Origin: Closterium sp. NIES-65
Taxonomy: Eukaryota; Streptophyta; Zygnematophyceae; Desmidiales; Closteriaceae
NCBI GenBank assembly: GCA_948144175.1
Contig: CANXME010000298.1
Coordinates: 444,001-508,000 of the forward strand
DNA length: 64,000 nucleotides
Direction of reading: 5' to 3'
In this document: in pieces, positions 43,240 to 53,424 of the stretch
Numbering within the stretch: position 1 is the stretch's first letter
How the letters are laid out: each line of letters starts with the position of its first letter
The notes under the pieces: model-generated
Told to the model about the DNA's origin: nothing
Database searches by the model: none
The model's input: the letters and a program-made list of their open reading frames with translations, nothing else
Program-made: the position numbers and the translations under genes

Positions 43240-44152
43240 TAGTAGGACCAGTCTAGGGAGAAGGAGCAGGCAGAGGGGAGGCGAGCTGTAACTCTGACTG
43301 CGTTTGGACAGGTTGTGGAGACTCTAAGGGAGGAGCAGGACCAGAAGAGGGCGGGAGACCAAGAACCTGCTCTTGGAGCGGAACGAAGTACGGTCGCGGC
43401 CGCTAAGCGCCTCCCGAACCAGCAAGGAAAGCACTAGTACACCCAGCGGCAGCACCAGCGCCAACAGCACCTCCAGCTCCAACAGCGCAAACTTCAGCAC
43501 CCTCAGAAGCACTAGCGCCAGCAGCACCGCCAGCGCCAACATCCCCAGCAGCTCCAGCTCTAGCAGCTTTAGCTCCAGCAGCACCAGCTCCAGAAGGACC
43601 GTCAGCTCCAGCAGCCTCAGTTGCACCCGCAGACGCAGCAGCGCCAGTAGAAACACCAGCGCCAACACCCCCAGCAGCTCCAGCTCTAGCAGCACTAGCA
43701 CCGCCAGCAGCTCCAGGAGGACCAACTCCAATAGCCCCAGCAGCACCCCAATTCTCAGCAACACGTCTCCAGCGGCGAGCAAACCACTCGCGCAGCTCCT
43801 AAGGAGAGAGCGGCTCCCACCTCGACGAAGCACCGCCGGCAGCCACACGAGCAGACCGAGCGCCCCCACGCTCCGCACCCCTAGTCTTAGCACTCCAAGA
43901 CTCAGCACCCCCAGTCTTAGCACCCCCAGTCTCAGCACCCCCAAACCCGGCACCCGCACGCTCAGCACCTCTAGCAACACCAGAGTTAACAGCTACCTCG
44001 AGAGGCTTGACTGCGTCTACCTGGGACACACCTGAGGAGGCAGGACCCTGAGGGGGAAGGGGGTCTACTGTGGGAGGACCAGGTGTTAGGAAGAGCGGTG
44101 GTGGGGCTAGAGGCGCAGTGCGGTAGGGGAAGAGACATTAGTAAGGTACCGA
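43240..44152 (-). repeat. F integrase-RT linker, Ser/Leu/Ala-coding repeats
   Basis: Trinucleotide-like CAGCTCCAGCA/AGCACC repeats over 43440-43780 and 15-bp CCCCCAGTCTCAGCA-type units over 43860-43980. Same location as linkers of N1, G and H with different unit sequence. Confidence 0.65.
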
Positions 44153-45208
44153 CTATTCAAAGGTGACGTCTTGGGAGGACAGAACACAGCGCGAGGTGGG
44201 GTGGTAAAACTGCCACCCAGGCGCGTCAGGGGTGAAGCCAAGGAAGACGCAGGGAACCGCACGGGGGGACAGCTTGTCCGCAGACAAGTCGCGGACAAAC
44301 GACCGAGATCCCCAGACCCCAAACGAAGACGCATCGCCAACCTTCCCGGTCCACCGCAAGATGGGGGAGGTCTCTGGCAAGGAGACCCGGGGCAGAAGGT
44401 TGAGCTGATGCGCGGCGTACTGAACCGCAAACGGCCACAGAAAATGGGGGGCAGCCGCATGCATCATGGACGTACGAGCGACGTCCATGACCATGCCAGT
44501 ACGGTGCTCAGCAATCTCATTTTGCTGTAGAGAGGCCGGAAGCGTGAAGGTTTGGCGTATCCCCTGTGCACGACAGAAGGCTCCCAGAAGGCCAGAGGAA
44601 AACTCCCCTCCTCTGTCTGAGTGCAGACGCAGAACAGGAAAGTCCGAGCCGAAACTCTCTTTGAGCTGGAGACGAGCTGTGCGGATCCAGTCGATCAATA
44701 CCTTAGTGACGTCATCCTTGCTGTGCAAGAGGAAGACTGTGGTGTAACGTGAGTAGTCGTCAACCATCAGCAGAAAGTACCGCTCTCGCCCCTGCCCACT
44801 AACGCAGGCTGGGCCCCACACGTCCTTGTGGAGAGTCTGCAGTGGAGCCTCTGTCGGAGGAAACTCGGAGGAGTGAGGGACGGCGCGCTGTTGCCCCTCG
44901 ACGCAGGTGACGCTGGTAGGGCCAGGCCCCGGAGGTAGGGGAGGGAGAGACCGAGGGACACGAGAGACAAGGACACGGGAGGCCATGCCTCGGAGACGAG
45001 GCAAGGAGGGGTGACCAAGGCGGTGGTGCCAAAGGAGAGTCTGGTGGGATAATAGACGACACGAGCAGGGAGCAGACTCATGACCAGATCTGGACGGTGC
45101 AGCAAAGACCTGACTTGACGCAGCTACCTGGGCAGACTCAGTAGCAGGAGGAGAGACATTAGTAGGGGTGTACAGGCTCGACCCTGGCCGACGGGTGAAT
45201 GTGGCCAA
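44153..45208 (-). pseudogene. F gag-pre-integrase and integrase
   Basis: 351-codon open frame. LLWHHRLGHPSLPRLRG supplies the two zinc His; the Cys pair reads S-V-T-C where relatives have C-V-P-C, so one ligand is missing. Core: LHKDVWGPA (first Asp), LHSDRGGEFSS (second Asp), QQNEIAEHRTG (Glu; relatives have NGIAE). Ends WQFYHPTSRCVLSSQDVTFE. The longest uninterrupted integrase in the window; activity doubtful because of the zinc ligand loss. Confidence 0.8.
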
Positions 45209-45211
45209 GTG

Positions 45212-45712
45212 TTAGCCTGTCCGAGCACACGTGCAGTGGGTCACTCGCTTACTCGCAGGAGTGAACTGGGCAACCCCCCTATCCTGTAGGTCCACTCCAC
45301 TCACCAAGTTTGTAGACAACGAGGGGAGGTAGAGACCTGACAGGGTGCCAGAGGGGGCTACCGGGCACGGTAGGACAGTGGAGAAGCTAGCAAGGACAGG
45401 ACTCCCAGAGGGGTCTGCCAGGGAGACTGCAACAGGCCGACTGAGCGGTGTAAGAGTGGTGCAGTCTCGAAAGAAGGAGCGGGACGCACCCAAGTCCAGG
45501 GTGAAGGTGTGGAAGGCCTGAGCCGACGTAGTACCTAAGAGAGCAGACTCACCAGCACCTGGGGCAGAAGACGCACTAGCACCTGGGGCAGTAGACGCAC
45601 TAGCACCTAGAGCAGCAGCCTCACCAGCACCTAGAGCAGCGGCCTGAATGCTTGGGTCAGGCGGTACACAGAGGTAACAGTCACCCGCAACACTAGTATC
45701 AACAGCACACAT
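45212..45712 (-). pseudogene. F protease
   Basis: FTLDLGASRSFF carries the aspartic-protease site as D-L-G, where relatives read D-S-G. Followed by VSLADPSGSPVL and SGTLSGLYLPSLSTNLVSG. The frame ends at TAA 45212 in the TGRHLA motif. Confidence 0.75.
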
Positions 45713-47059
45713 GGCAGCAAGAATAACATCAAAATCAAGATCAAAGATAGCAACCCCGGCCTTAGACAGATCTCCCCAGCGAGGGATTTCTTATGCCTCA
45801 AGGAACTGGCGACACCACGCGTTCGTCAGGCCACCAAAGCAGCGCTAGGTGGTGTGCGGGCCTCCGCACTGCTCACCAGCTTGGTTGCCGGTACGGAGGA
45901 CATAAGCGTAGGGACCAAAACCCCCACCGCCCTGACGCGTAGTGTACCACTCATGAAGCTGCTGAGGGGACGGGGTCACACCACTCCGCTGCTGCTGGCG
46001 CGGACCACCACTTGAGCCACTCCTCTGCGCAGAGTCGCGACCTGCTCCACCACCGCCGCCGCCGCCACCTCCGCCACCTCCTCCACCTCCGCCTCCTCCG
46101 CCATCTCCGCCACCTCCGCTCCCTCCGCCACCTCCACCGCCTCCGCCACCTCCACTGCTGCCGCCACCGCTGCCACCCCCGACACCACTCCCACCACCAA
46201 TTTCACCCCCTCGACTGCCTCCACCACCACCACCACCACCGCCCTTTCCAGCCCCTCCAGTGCCCTTGCCCCCCTTGCCCTTGCCGGTGCGGCGTTTCCC
46301 GCTCGGGGCAGACGCAGCGCCGACCGAATTGAAACCAACGAGGTCGGCCGCAGCAGCAGAGGCAACAGAGGGCAAGAGGGGGGAGGGAGAACACCCCTCA
46401 AAGACGGGGGTGTGAGGGTCACCACGAGAGGCTCCTACAGCGACTATGCTCTTCTCTATCGCTAGGAGGGCCTTCTCGAGGAGGTCAACGGTGAGAGTGG
46501 TGGGGCAAACTAAGAGGAAGTGGTCCCTGACTACGCGGAGAGAGTTAGGGAGCCGGGTGACTATGTAGTAGAGGGTGATGTACATGGGGGGGGGGGGGTT
46601 CTTGGCGCAGAACTCAGCAGGAAGCGTGGCGCGGTAGCGAGTGTCACTAGTGCGGAGGTGCATAATGAGGTCAGCGACTGTAGGAAAGGCAGCAAGGTTA
46701 GGGAAGAGGTACGATATCATGAGGCAGCTCAGTGCAGCAGTGGCAGGGGAAGAGTAGCGTGCAACTACAGCGTCGTACAAGGTCTGAGCACTCTTCTACT
46801 AGCTAAATTGTGCACGCTCAGTGGTTGGTAAGTGGCGGCGCACAGCAAGGCGAGCAGCAGCATCGCGCGTGGTCCACTGTGAGCAAACAGTGGCGTCAGT
46901 ATCAGTAGCAGGGGCAGGAGAGGCACCAGAAGTGAGGTCAAACAGGGAGAGGCCGTCTGCCCTATCGCACTGGAGAAACAGCTAAATGTCATCGACCCAG
47001 ACCTCAAAGTCAACGGCACGGCCCTCGTCATCAAAAGTGAGGACACTGGGGGTAGCCAT
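45713..47059 (-). pseudogene. F gag
   Basis: Start ATG 47059 (MATPSVLTF). A stop lies in the first block (W-V-D-D-I then TAG near 46984), a frame change occurs near 46780, then the capsid-like domain runs to about 46430. A Gly-rich region with GGGGSGGGG-type runs follows (46040-46280). Near 45850-45900 the Cys/His cluster reads Y..C-x3-H with TAG where the CAG of TQRC should be. A 13-G tract at 46586-46598 encodes a Pro run. Confidence 0.75.
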
Positions 47060-47563
47060 GACTGCAGTGGCCTAGGAGGAAGTAAGCTCACTAGTCCGAG
47101 GAAGGAGGGGCCGGGGAGCACCGGTAGGAACAACACCTGCTAGACAGTAGGGCAGCTCGGCGGCTCAGCGGCTCGGCGGCAGGGCGGCTCGGCTGCAGGG
47201 CGGCTTGGCTGCTGGGCGGCTCGGTGGCAGGGCGGCACGGTTGCTGGGCGGCTTGGCTGCTCGGCGGCTCGGCTGCTGGGCGGCTCGCCTGCTCGGTAGG
47301 CGGGCGGCTCGGCTGCTGTGCTGCTCGGCGACTAGGTCGGTGGACGGCGGAGCGGTGGTGGGGCCGCTAGGGTAGGGCGACGGGGCCGCGGGTGACGGCG
47401 ACAGGGCCGTAGGTGGCGGTGGGGCCGCAGGTGGCGGCGGAGCCACAGAGGGGCCGAGATGGGGCCGGAAGGGGCCTAAGCGGGGCCGAAAGGGGCCTAG
47501 TCGGGGCCAAAAGGGGCCTAGATGGGGCCGCGGAGGGGCCTAAACGGGGCCGTAAGGGGCCAG
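47060..47563 (-). repeat. F GC-rich leader, gag-proximal part
   Basis: GGCTCGGCGGC repeats (47150-47330) and GGGGCC-type units (47360-47563). The leader is split by E; the other half is 50412-50888. Confidence 0.7.
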
Positions 47564-47568
47564 ACGGG

Positions 47569-47950
47569 TGTGAGGATCTAGGATCGAGCTCAGAAAAGAG
47601 AAAGTAATTGAATGGAATTGAATGATCACCTGGGTACAACACGAGGCTATATATAGGCTCGACACAAAGCCCCGTAACCAGGTGTTACGCGAAGGTTCCG
47701 CGGGTGGCGTAGCGTCCCGAACAGATCCTTGCCGAATTCGGTAGAAGGCAATTCGGTGGCAACCGAAAAGGCCAGAATTCGGTGCACGCAACCTAGCTCG
47801 GTGCCATAACTATAATAAAATATAGGAAAGCACCTAGCCTAGGAAATCAAACAACTCATGCATGCATATAATTATCCTATGCTAGAAATAGCATAATAAA
47901 GTAGAGGCAAGCAAGCATAGCTGGCATAAGCTGTCGTACCTTCCACCATT
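47569..47950 (-). repeat. 3' LTR of E
   Basis: TGTGAGGATCTAGG... ; the inner end is degenerate (GTACCTTCCACC where the partner has GTACTCTCACA). Contains TATATATAGG and the AATTCGGT repeated words seen in the solo LTR at 29675. Confidence 0.85.
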
Positions 47951-48072
47951 GTTGCCATGAACTTGGTCTCCTCCAAAGGTTCTCCAATTTTCTCCAACGT
48001 CCCGCGGTCGCACACAGAGTAGGACGCACCACTGTCCACCATTGCCTGGAGGCGTCGCCCATTGCAGATCAC
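47872..48072 (-). pseudogene. E retropepsin N-terminal fragment
   Basis: AMVDSGASYSVC is the retropepsin active site of a Gypsy-type protease, preceded by NGRRLQ. The reading continues into the LTR (TTAYASYACLPLL), so about half the protease and all downstream pol are missing. The stop is supplied by LTR sequence. Confidence 0.75.
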
Positions 48073-48831
48073 CTCGAGTAGTAGTGGCTGTTGCTGCTCC
48101 GAGTAACCTTAGATGGTTTCGCTTATAGGATCGTAGGGTATGTCGAATAGATCATTCCTCGGTCCTGCGCTCGAAGCTGCTGACTCCATATCAGTTTTCA
48201 ACTGAGCAGGGTTAGAAGGATTTATCCGAGGCCGATTCAGCTTCGTCATGGCCTGGAACCTTCCCTTAAGCCTTTGCAGTTGTGTAGGCTTCTCCTGTGG
48301 GCAATGGGGAGCCTTAACACTATGCTGCGGGGAGAGAATATGAACTCCTTGGAACGCATGACCCTTTTCAACGCTCCGGAGCGGTTTGCCCAACTTCTCA
48401 GGTACCTGAATAATGTCTGAAGGCTTTTTCTTGGCCTTGAAATCTCCCCTGATTTTTTTAAAGGCTTGAAAACCTCGAGAGGGAATATTCTTACTCTCGG
48501 GGGTGTTCGGGTGGAGTTTCCCGGTCGGTGCAGAGTCTTGTTTCACGGAGCCTCCATTTGTCTCGGCGATTTCCCCTGTTGCCGGCCGGTCGTGGCGTTT
48601 TAAATTCGCGCCATCATGTCCTCCTTTTCTCGCTATCGTGGATGTCGCACTGTTGTTGCCCTACAGCTCCGCTCGTGCCTTCTTCATTTTCCAACACGCC
48701 AAGAGTCGATGTCCTGCTGCGCCGCAAAATTCTCACTTCTCATATTTTGTGGGCCGCTACTTCGCGTCGATCTTGTCGATATCCATCAGGTCGGCGGTCG
48801 TGGGTGGTGCCGATCGCTTCGTGCCAAATGA
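48073..48831 (-). pseudogene. E gag-protease linker
   Basis: A 145-codon open stretch (48109-48546) rich in Lys/Pro/Ser with no recognised domain, plus a region around 48600-48830 where a CCHC knuckle would be expected. I could see only fragments of one on the minus strand (48680-48730: C-G-A-A-G-H-R-L-L-A). Frames are broken. Confidence 0.5.
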
Positions 48832-49650
48832 TCAGTTCGGCACATGGCGTCGTGTCTCGGGTTCATATCGCATCAGCGTATCGAATCTCTCTGCTGCAGA
48901 CACCAAGTCGCGGTAATTGTTGTAGTTCGCGGCAATCACTTGTCGGTGGACCTCCATCTTTAGCCCCTCAGTATACGCTTGGATTTTTTCCCCTTCGGTC
49001 AGGTCGGTAATTCGGTTGAAGAGGCTCTCCATCTGCTGCGTGTACTGTGTTACACTGTCGAACTGTTTATGCCGATGAATCTGCTGCCGCGCCATGTAGC
49101 TAGAGTTGATTGGTTCGAAACGTTGAATTAAAGCTTCCCGAAACTGCGTCCATGACCCCTCGCCGCGGATCTTATTGTTGTTGTAAATCCACTCGAGCGC
49201 CGGGCCTCGTAACAGTGTCGCTGCGAGCCAAATCCGCATTGCATCGTGTGTCGGGGTCGTACAGCCAACGGCCTCGAAGTAAATTTCGAGAGTCGCAATG
49301 AATCGACGAACGTCAGTGTCTCTCGCATTCGGATTGAACGTCTCCGGTAGCCTCGGACGTGCCGCCTCAAGATTCATTGTAGTTGCTGCCGCTGCTGCTG
49401 GGTGAAGTGTCGGTGTAGCTGCTGCTGCTGCTGACGTCACTGCTGCATTCGCCGCTGCGTTTGCTGCTGTTATGGCGGCTGCCGACTGGTTTGCAAGAAG
49501 CTCCTTAATTCGCCGGAGTGCCGCTCGCGTCTGGTCCAGGTCGGTGTCTAACTCTATAATTTTCTGTACGGAATTATCACCGTTTTCCTCCATCTGGCGA
49601 TTTATAGGAAGATTTGCGACGAAAATAAATGAATTTCCGGCGCTGGTCAT
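48832..49650 (-). CDS. E Gypsy-type gag (retrotransposon capsid domain)
   Basis: 272-codon frame from ATG 49650 (MTSAGNSFIFVANLP). An N-terminal coiled-coil-like stretch (IIELDTDLDQTRAALRRIKEL) and Ala/Thr-rich spacer precede the classic Gypsy gag capsid: FIATLEIYFEAVG, LLRGPALEWIYNN, WTQFREALIQRFEP, QYTQQMESLFNRITDL, YTEGLKMEVHRQV. Assembles the virus-like particle. The capsid region is uninterrupted, a contrast with the loss of pol. Confidence 0.85.
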   Translation of the reverse strand: MTSAGNSFIFVANLPINRQMEENGDNSVQKIIELDTDLDQTRAALRRIKELLANQSAAAITAANAAANAAVTSAAAAATPTLHPAAAAATTMNLEAARPRLPETFNPNARDTDVRRFIATLEIYFEAVGCTTPTHDAMRIWLAATLLRGPALEWIYNNNKIRGEGSWTQFREALIQRFEPINSSYMARQQIHRHKQFDSVTQYTQQMESLFNRITDLTEGEKIQAYTEGLKMEVHRQVIAANYNNYRDLVSAAERFDTLMRYEPETRRHVPN

Positions 49651-50024
49651 CTTGCTGTGAGTCGAGTTGACTGCAGAAATGACGAGGGCTGATTTTGTAG
49701 GCCGCGTGATTCTCCCTTAGTCGAAATTCACGTCTGATCTCGGCCGTTGAGAAGAAATTCGATCCGACGCTCCAAACTCCAATTGTTTTGGGCGAAATTC
49801 TCAGGGCCGTTGAGATTCGAGTCGATCCGACGGTCGAAATTCCAACTTTTTCGCTACTGGACCTGAGGAGTGTTCAAAAACCGGTTCGAGGGGGGCATTA
49901 GAAAATAGCGCGGAACTGGTTTTACATACCCGTATCGGCGCTTTCGTTGTCGCCCCTGCGGTTTTTTAAAGGCCGGAACTAAGCGGTTGAAGACCTCGCG
50001 TGTAAGCCCGCTCTGATTACCAAG

Positions 50025-50406
50025 TGTGAGGATCTAGGATCGAGCTCAGAAAAGAGAAAGTAATTGAATGGAATTGAATGAATGATCACCTGGGTACAAC
50101 ACGAGGCTGTATATAGGCTCGACACAAAGCCCCGTAACCAGGTGTTACGCGAAGGTTCCGCGGGTCGCGTAGCGTCCCGAACAGATCCTTACCGAATTCG
50201 GTAGAAGGCAATTCGGTGGCAACCGAAAAGGCCAGAATTCGGTGCACGCAACCTAGCTCGGTGCTATAACTATAATTAAATATAGGAAAGCACCTAGCCT
50301 AGGAAATCAAGCAACTCATGCATGCATATGATTATCCTATGCTAGAAATAGCATAATAAAGTAGAGGCAAGCAAGCATAGCTGGCATAAGGCGTCGTACT
50401 CTCACA
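50025..50406 (-). repeat. 5' LTR of E
   Basis: 382 bp with intact inverted termini TGTGAG/CTCACA; primer site immediately left at 50008-50024. Confidence 0.9.
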
Positions 50407-50411
50407 ACGGG

Positions 50412-50888
50412 GCCGCGAAGGGGCTTGAACGGGGTCGTAAAGGGGCCAGACGGGGCCGCAGAGGGGCCTAAGCGGGGCCGCAGAGGGGCCGAAACGGGGC
50501 CGCAAGGGGTCAAACGGGGCCGCAGAGGGGCCTAGACGGGGCCGCAGAGGGGCCTTAAGGGGCCTAGGTGCGGCCGTAAGGGGCCGTAAGGGGCTAGACG
50601 GGGCCGCGGAGGGGTCTAGACGGGGCCGCAAGGGGCCTAGACGGGGCCGCGGAGGGGCCGTAAGGGGCCTAAGCAGGGCCGTAAGGGGCCGTAAGGGCGG
50701 CGCGAGGGGCCTTAGAGGGTGGCGCGAGGGGCCGTAAGGGCGGCCAAAGGTGCCACTAAGGGTGGCTCGAGGGTAGGTAGGGTACACGAAACGCGACTCG
50801 GGTAGGAGTGAAGCGCGCTCCGGGCAAGGAAAAAAAAATCGTGGTGGTCCTTAGGCAGCATTCCCACTCGGGAACCTGCTTGATACCA
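50412..50888 (-). repeat. F GC-rich leader, LTR-proximal part
   Basis: About 20 imperfect GGGGCCGCAGAGGGGCCTAA-type units (50412-50760). On the minus strand this is the RNA leader between primer site and gag. Confidence 0.75.
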
Positions 50889-51015
50889 TGATAAGAAACG
50901 AGAATGATTGAACTATGAAAGAGTTGGGTACAAGTACTAACCCTAATTGGGCTGTACCCCTTATGGGCTACCCCACTACAGCCTACACAAAGGTATAAGC
51001 TACAATGTTCTGACA
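50889..51015 (-). repeat. 5' LTR of F
   Basis: 127 bp, TGATAAGAAACG...TTCTGACA; partner of 40904-41030. Confidence 0.9.
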
Positions 51016-52079
51016 GTATGTACAGGTTACATGCAGCGACTCGGTAACAAGAAAGTAGTGCAACAGTCATAGTCACTGTAGAAATGCCTGCAAAGCAGTT
51101 AGAATAAGGGAATGTACCCCTCAGCGTACATGGCTAGCTAGGAACTATTTATTATATGTGTAATATCTATTTTAATCAACTTTGTCATCTACCGTACATT
51201 CAGTATGACCAGAGTTCCTACAACTAAGACTTCCGCTAGTAAACTTTTCTAAGGCATTCCTATCCTATCCAAAGGTCCTTTACTCTAACATAGTGCTCAA
51301 ACATCTTGTGCTAGCAAACTTGTTGGGCATGGATAAGACTGTGCCCAACAAAGAGGAATGTGAACCACCAGCAGCATAGAATTCATAGTCGAGAAAAAAC
51401 AGTAGCATTATAAATGATATATTGTTAAACAAATGTACACTTTCATGCTCACAGAGGTAATATTGGTAGTGCCGCACTAGTTGAAGCCACATCACAACTC
51501 CACACAACTGATACGATATGAATCTTAAATGGGTATGCATTCATGTACGCTATAGGAGCCGACTCTATCGAGTACGAAGTCGAGGAGTCAGAAGAGTTGA
51601 AGCGACACCACCAACCGTCAGATCAAGGTCGATCGATGTAGGCAGAAACATTTGAAATGATAAGAGTGGGAACAAGTTTGAAACGGGTTTCCGCGCCGCA
51701 CGATTTTAACTTCACTACATTATAATAAGGAAATGTATCCTTTAGAGTACATGGCTAGCCTAGGTCGTTTCGCATTCCTTTGTATTTCCTATATCAACTC
51801 GATGTATGAATGTCTTTATTATCTCAGTCAATTATATTCACCCTGACCTGAGCTCAACACTTCGCTGCAACACCACTTGCGATCAAACCTGAGACGATCT
51901 ATGGCTAAGTCCTATTTAGGATTGTAACATGGTATGAGAGGTACTCGGGGATACTTCGCAACCCCACTTCCGTAAAATTCGCCGAACCAAGATCTGGCGA
52001 GTGGCACACGCTCCAAGACCAAGATGGTTTGAAGATCTGGAGGCCAAACGAATCTAACGGCTAAAGGACAAACCAACCC
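51016..52079. other. Spacer with LTR-like fragments
   Basis: No gene recognised. Two similar segments, 51097-51146 and 51717-51768 (GGGAATGTACCCCT.. against GGAAATGTATCCTT.., both followed by GTACATGGCTAGC), suggest remnants of one LTR family. The second continues to GATTGTAACA at 51929 followed by TGGTATGAGAGGTACTC, which looks like an LTR end plus degenerate primer site. A perfect inverted repeat TGTTGGGCA/TGCCCAACA lies at 51319-51347. Confidence 0.45.
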
Positions 52080-52200
52080 TGTCAAGTTGTAATATTGTGT
52101 AGGCTATAGTGGGGTAGCCTATATGGGGTACATATTTCTAGGGTTGCATATTTGTATCACTTCATTCCTTAGTCAATCCATTCTCGTTCAACTCTCCTCA
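52080..52200 (+). repeat. 5' LTR of H
   Basis: 121 bp, TGTCAAGTTG...CTCCTCA, followed without gap by the primer site. Core: AGTGGGGTAGCCTATAT, GGGGTACA, CTAGGGTT. Confidence 0.92.
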
Positions 52201-52220
52201 TGGTATCAGAGCAGGTTCCC

Positions 52221-53424
52221 CTGTGGGAACTGTGCCTAGGGCCCACCACATCGAAACTTTTTTTTCCTGCCCGAAGCGCGCTCATCTCGAGTCGCGCCTC
52301 GGGCTCTTACCTCGTCGAGCCGCCCTAGCGGCCCCTACGCCCTAGCGGCCCTCCCTCCCCTAGCGGCCCCGCCGCCTGTTTGTGCAGCCCCGCCACCCGT
52401 TAGTGCAGCCCCGCCGTTCGCTTCACGGCCCCGCCGTTCGCTTCACGGCCCCGCCGCCCGCGTTCGCGGCCCCGCCGCCTTTCTCCTGCGGCCCCGCCGC
52501 CCTACTTCGCGGCCTCGCCGCCCTACTCCAGCGGCCCCGTCGCCCTACTTCAGCGGCCCCGTCGCCCGTCTACTGCGGCCCCGCCGCCCTACGCCTGCGG
52601 CCCCGCCGCCCTACTTCACAGGCCCCGCCGCCCTACTTCAGCGGCCCCGCCGCCCCACTTCGCGGCCCCGCCGCCCTACTTCACCGGCCTCACCGCCCTG
52701 CTTCAGCGGCCCCGCCACCCGTCTGCTGCGGCCCCGCCGCCCTACGCCTGCGGCCCCGCCGCCCTACTTCAGCGGCCCCGCCGCCCCACTTCGCGGCCCC
52801 GCCGCCCTACTTCAACGGGCCCCGCTGCCCTACTTCAGCGGCCACGCCGCCCTACTTCAGCGGCCTCGCCGCCCGTCTGCTGCAACCCCACCGCCCTACT
52901 TCACGGGCCCCGCCGCCCTACTTCAGCGGCCCCGCCGCCCCACTTCGCGGCCCCCCCGCCCTACTTCACGGGCCCCACCGCCCTACTTCAACGAGCCCCG
53001 CCACCCTACTTCAACGGCCCCGCCGCCCTACTTCAATGGGCCCCGCCACCCGTCTGCTGCGGCCCCGCCGCTCTCCACTCCTACAGCGCCGCCCGAGCCG
53101 CCGACCGCCGCACCGCCCTGCAGCAGCACGCCCGAGCCGCCGAACGCCGCGCCGCCCTGCAGCAGCACAACCGAGCCGCCCTGTACCAGAGGAGCCGAGC
53201 CGCCCTGCCGCCGAGCCGCGCTGCAGCCGAGCCGCCCGGCCGCCCACCAGCTGAGCCGCCGTGCAGCTGAACCGCCCAACAGCCGAGCCGCCAAGCCGCC
53301 TTAGCAGCCGAGCCGCCGAGCCGCCCTACAGCCGAGCCGCCCGAGCAGCCCTGTCCGGTAAGCACAGCCCCTCTGTCACTGCGTGCCCTTCCCCTACTGC
53401 TTGCACTGCTAGTCTACCGTTGTC
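52221..53424 (+). repeat. H GC-rich 5' leader
   Basis: About 30 copies of a 19-24-bp unit (CGGCCCCGCCGCCCTACTTC theme) from 52380 to 53060, then GAGCCGCC/CTGCAGCAGCA repeats to 53350. The open frame through it (52382-53254) is a Pro/Ala composition effect. Sits between primer site and gag ATG. Confidence 0.75.

Larger units (their letters stand above)
47569..50406 (-). mobile_element. Gypsy-like element E, gag only (pol deleted), nested in F
   Basis: LTRs about 47569-47950 and 50025-50406 (roughly 380 bp, about 10 mismatches); perfect TSD ACGGG (47564-47568, 50407-50411). PBS on the minus strand reads TGGTAATCAGAGCGGG (initiator-Met site with one inserted base). Interior: gag (49650-48832), a basic linker, and a protease fragment that runs straight into the 3' LTR. 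RT, RNase H and integrase are absent, so the element depends on a helper. Confidence 0.88.
40904..51015 (-). mobile_element. Copia element F (contains Gypsy element E)
   Basis: LTRs 40904-41030 and 50889-51015 (127 bp each, about 12 mismatches, the most diverged pair here). Perfect TSD GTATG (40899-40903, 51016-51020). PBS TGGTATCAAGCAGGTTCCC on the minus strand at 50870-50888. Order from the right: leader (interrupted by E), gag, protease, integrase, linker, RT, RNase H. Without E and one TSD the element is about 7.27 kb, like G and H. Confidence 0.9.

Noticed and set aside
51319..51347. Perfect TGTTGGGCA/TGCCCAACA hairpin as a terminator or RNA gene
   Set aside because: A 9-bp stem with an 11-bp loop in eukaryotic spacer lacks any supporting context.
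52382..53254. 290-codon Pro/Ala-rich frame in the H leader
   Set aside because: Produced by CGGCCCCGCCGCC tandem units; it lies between primer site and gag ATG as in related elements.
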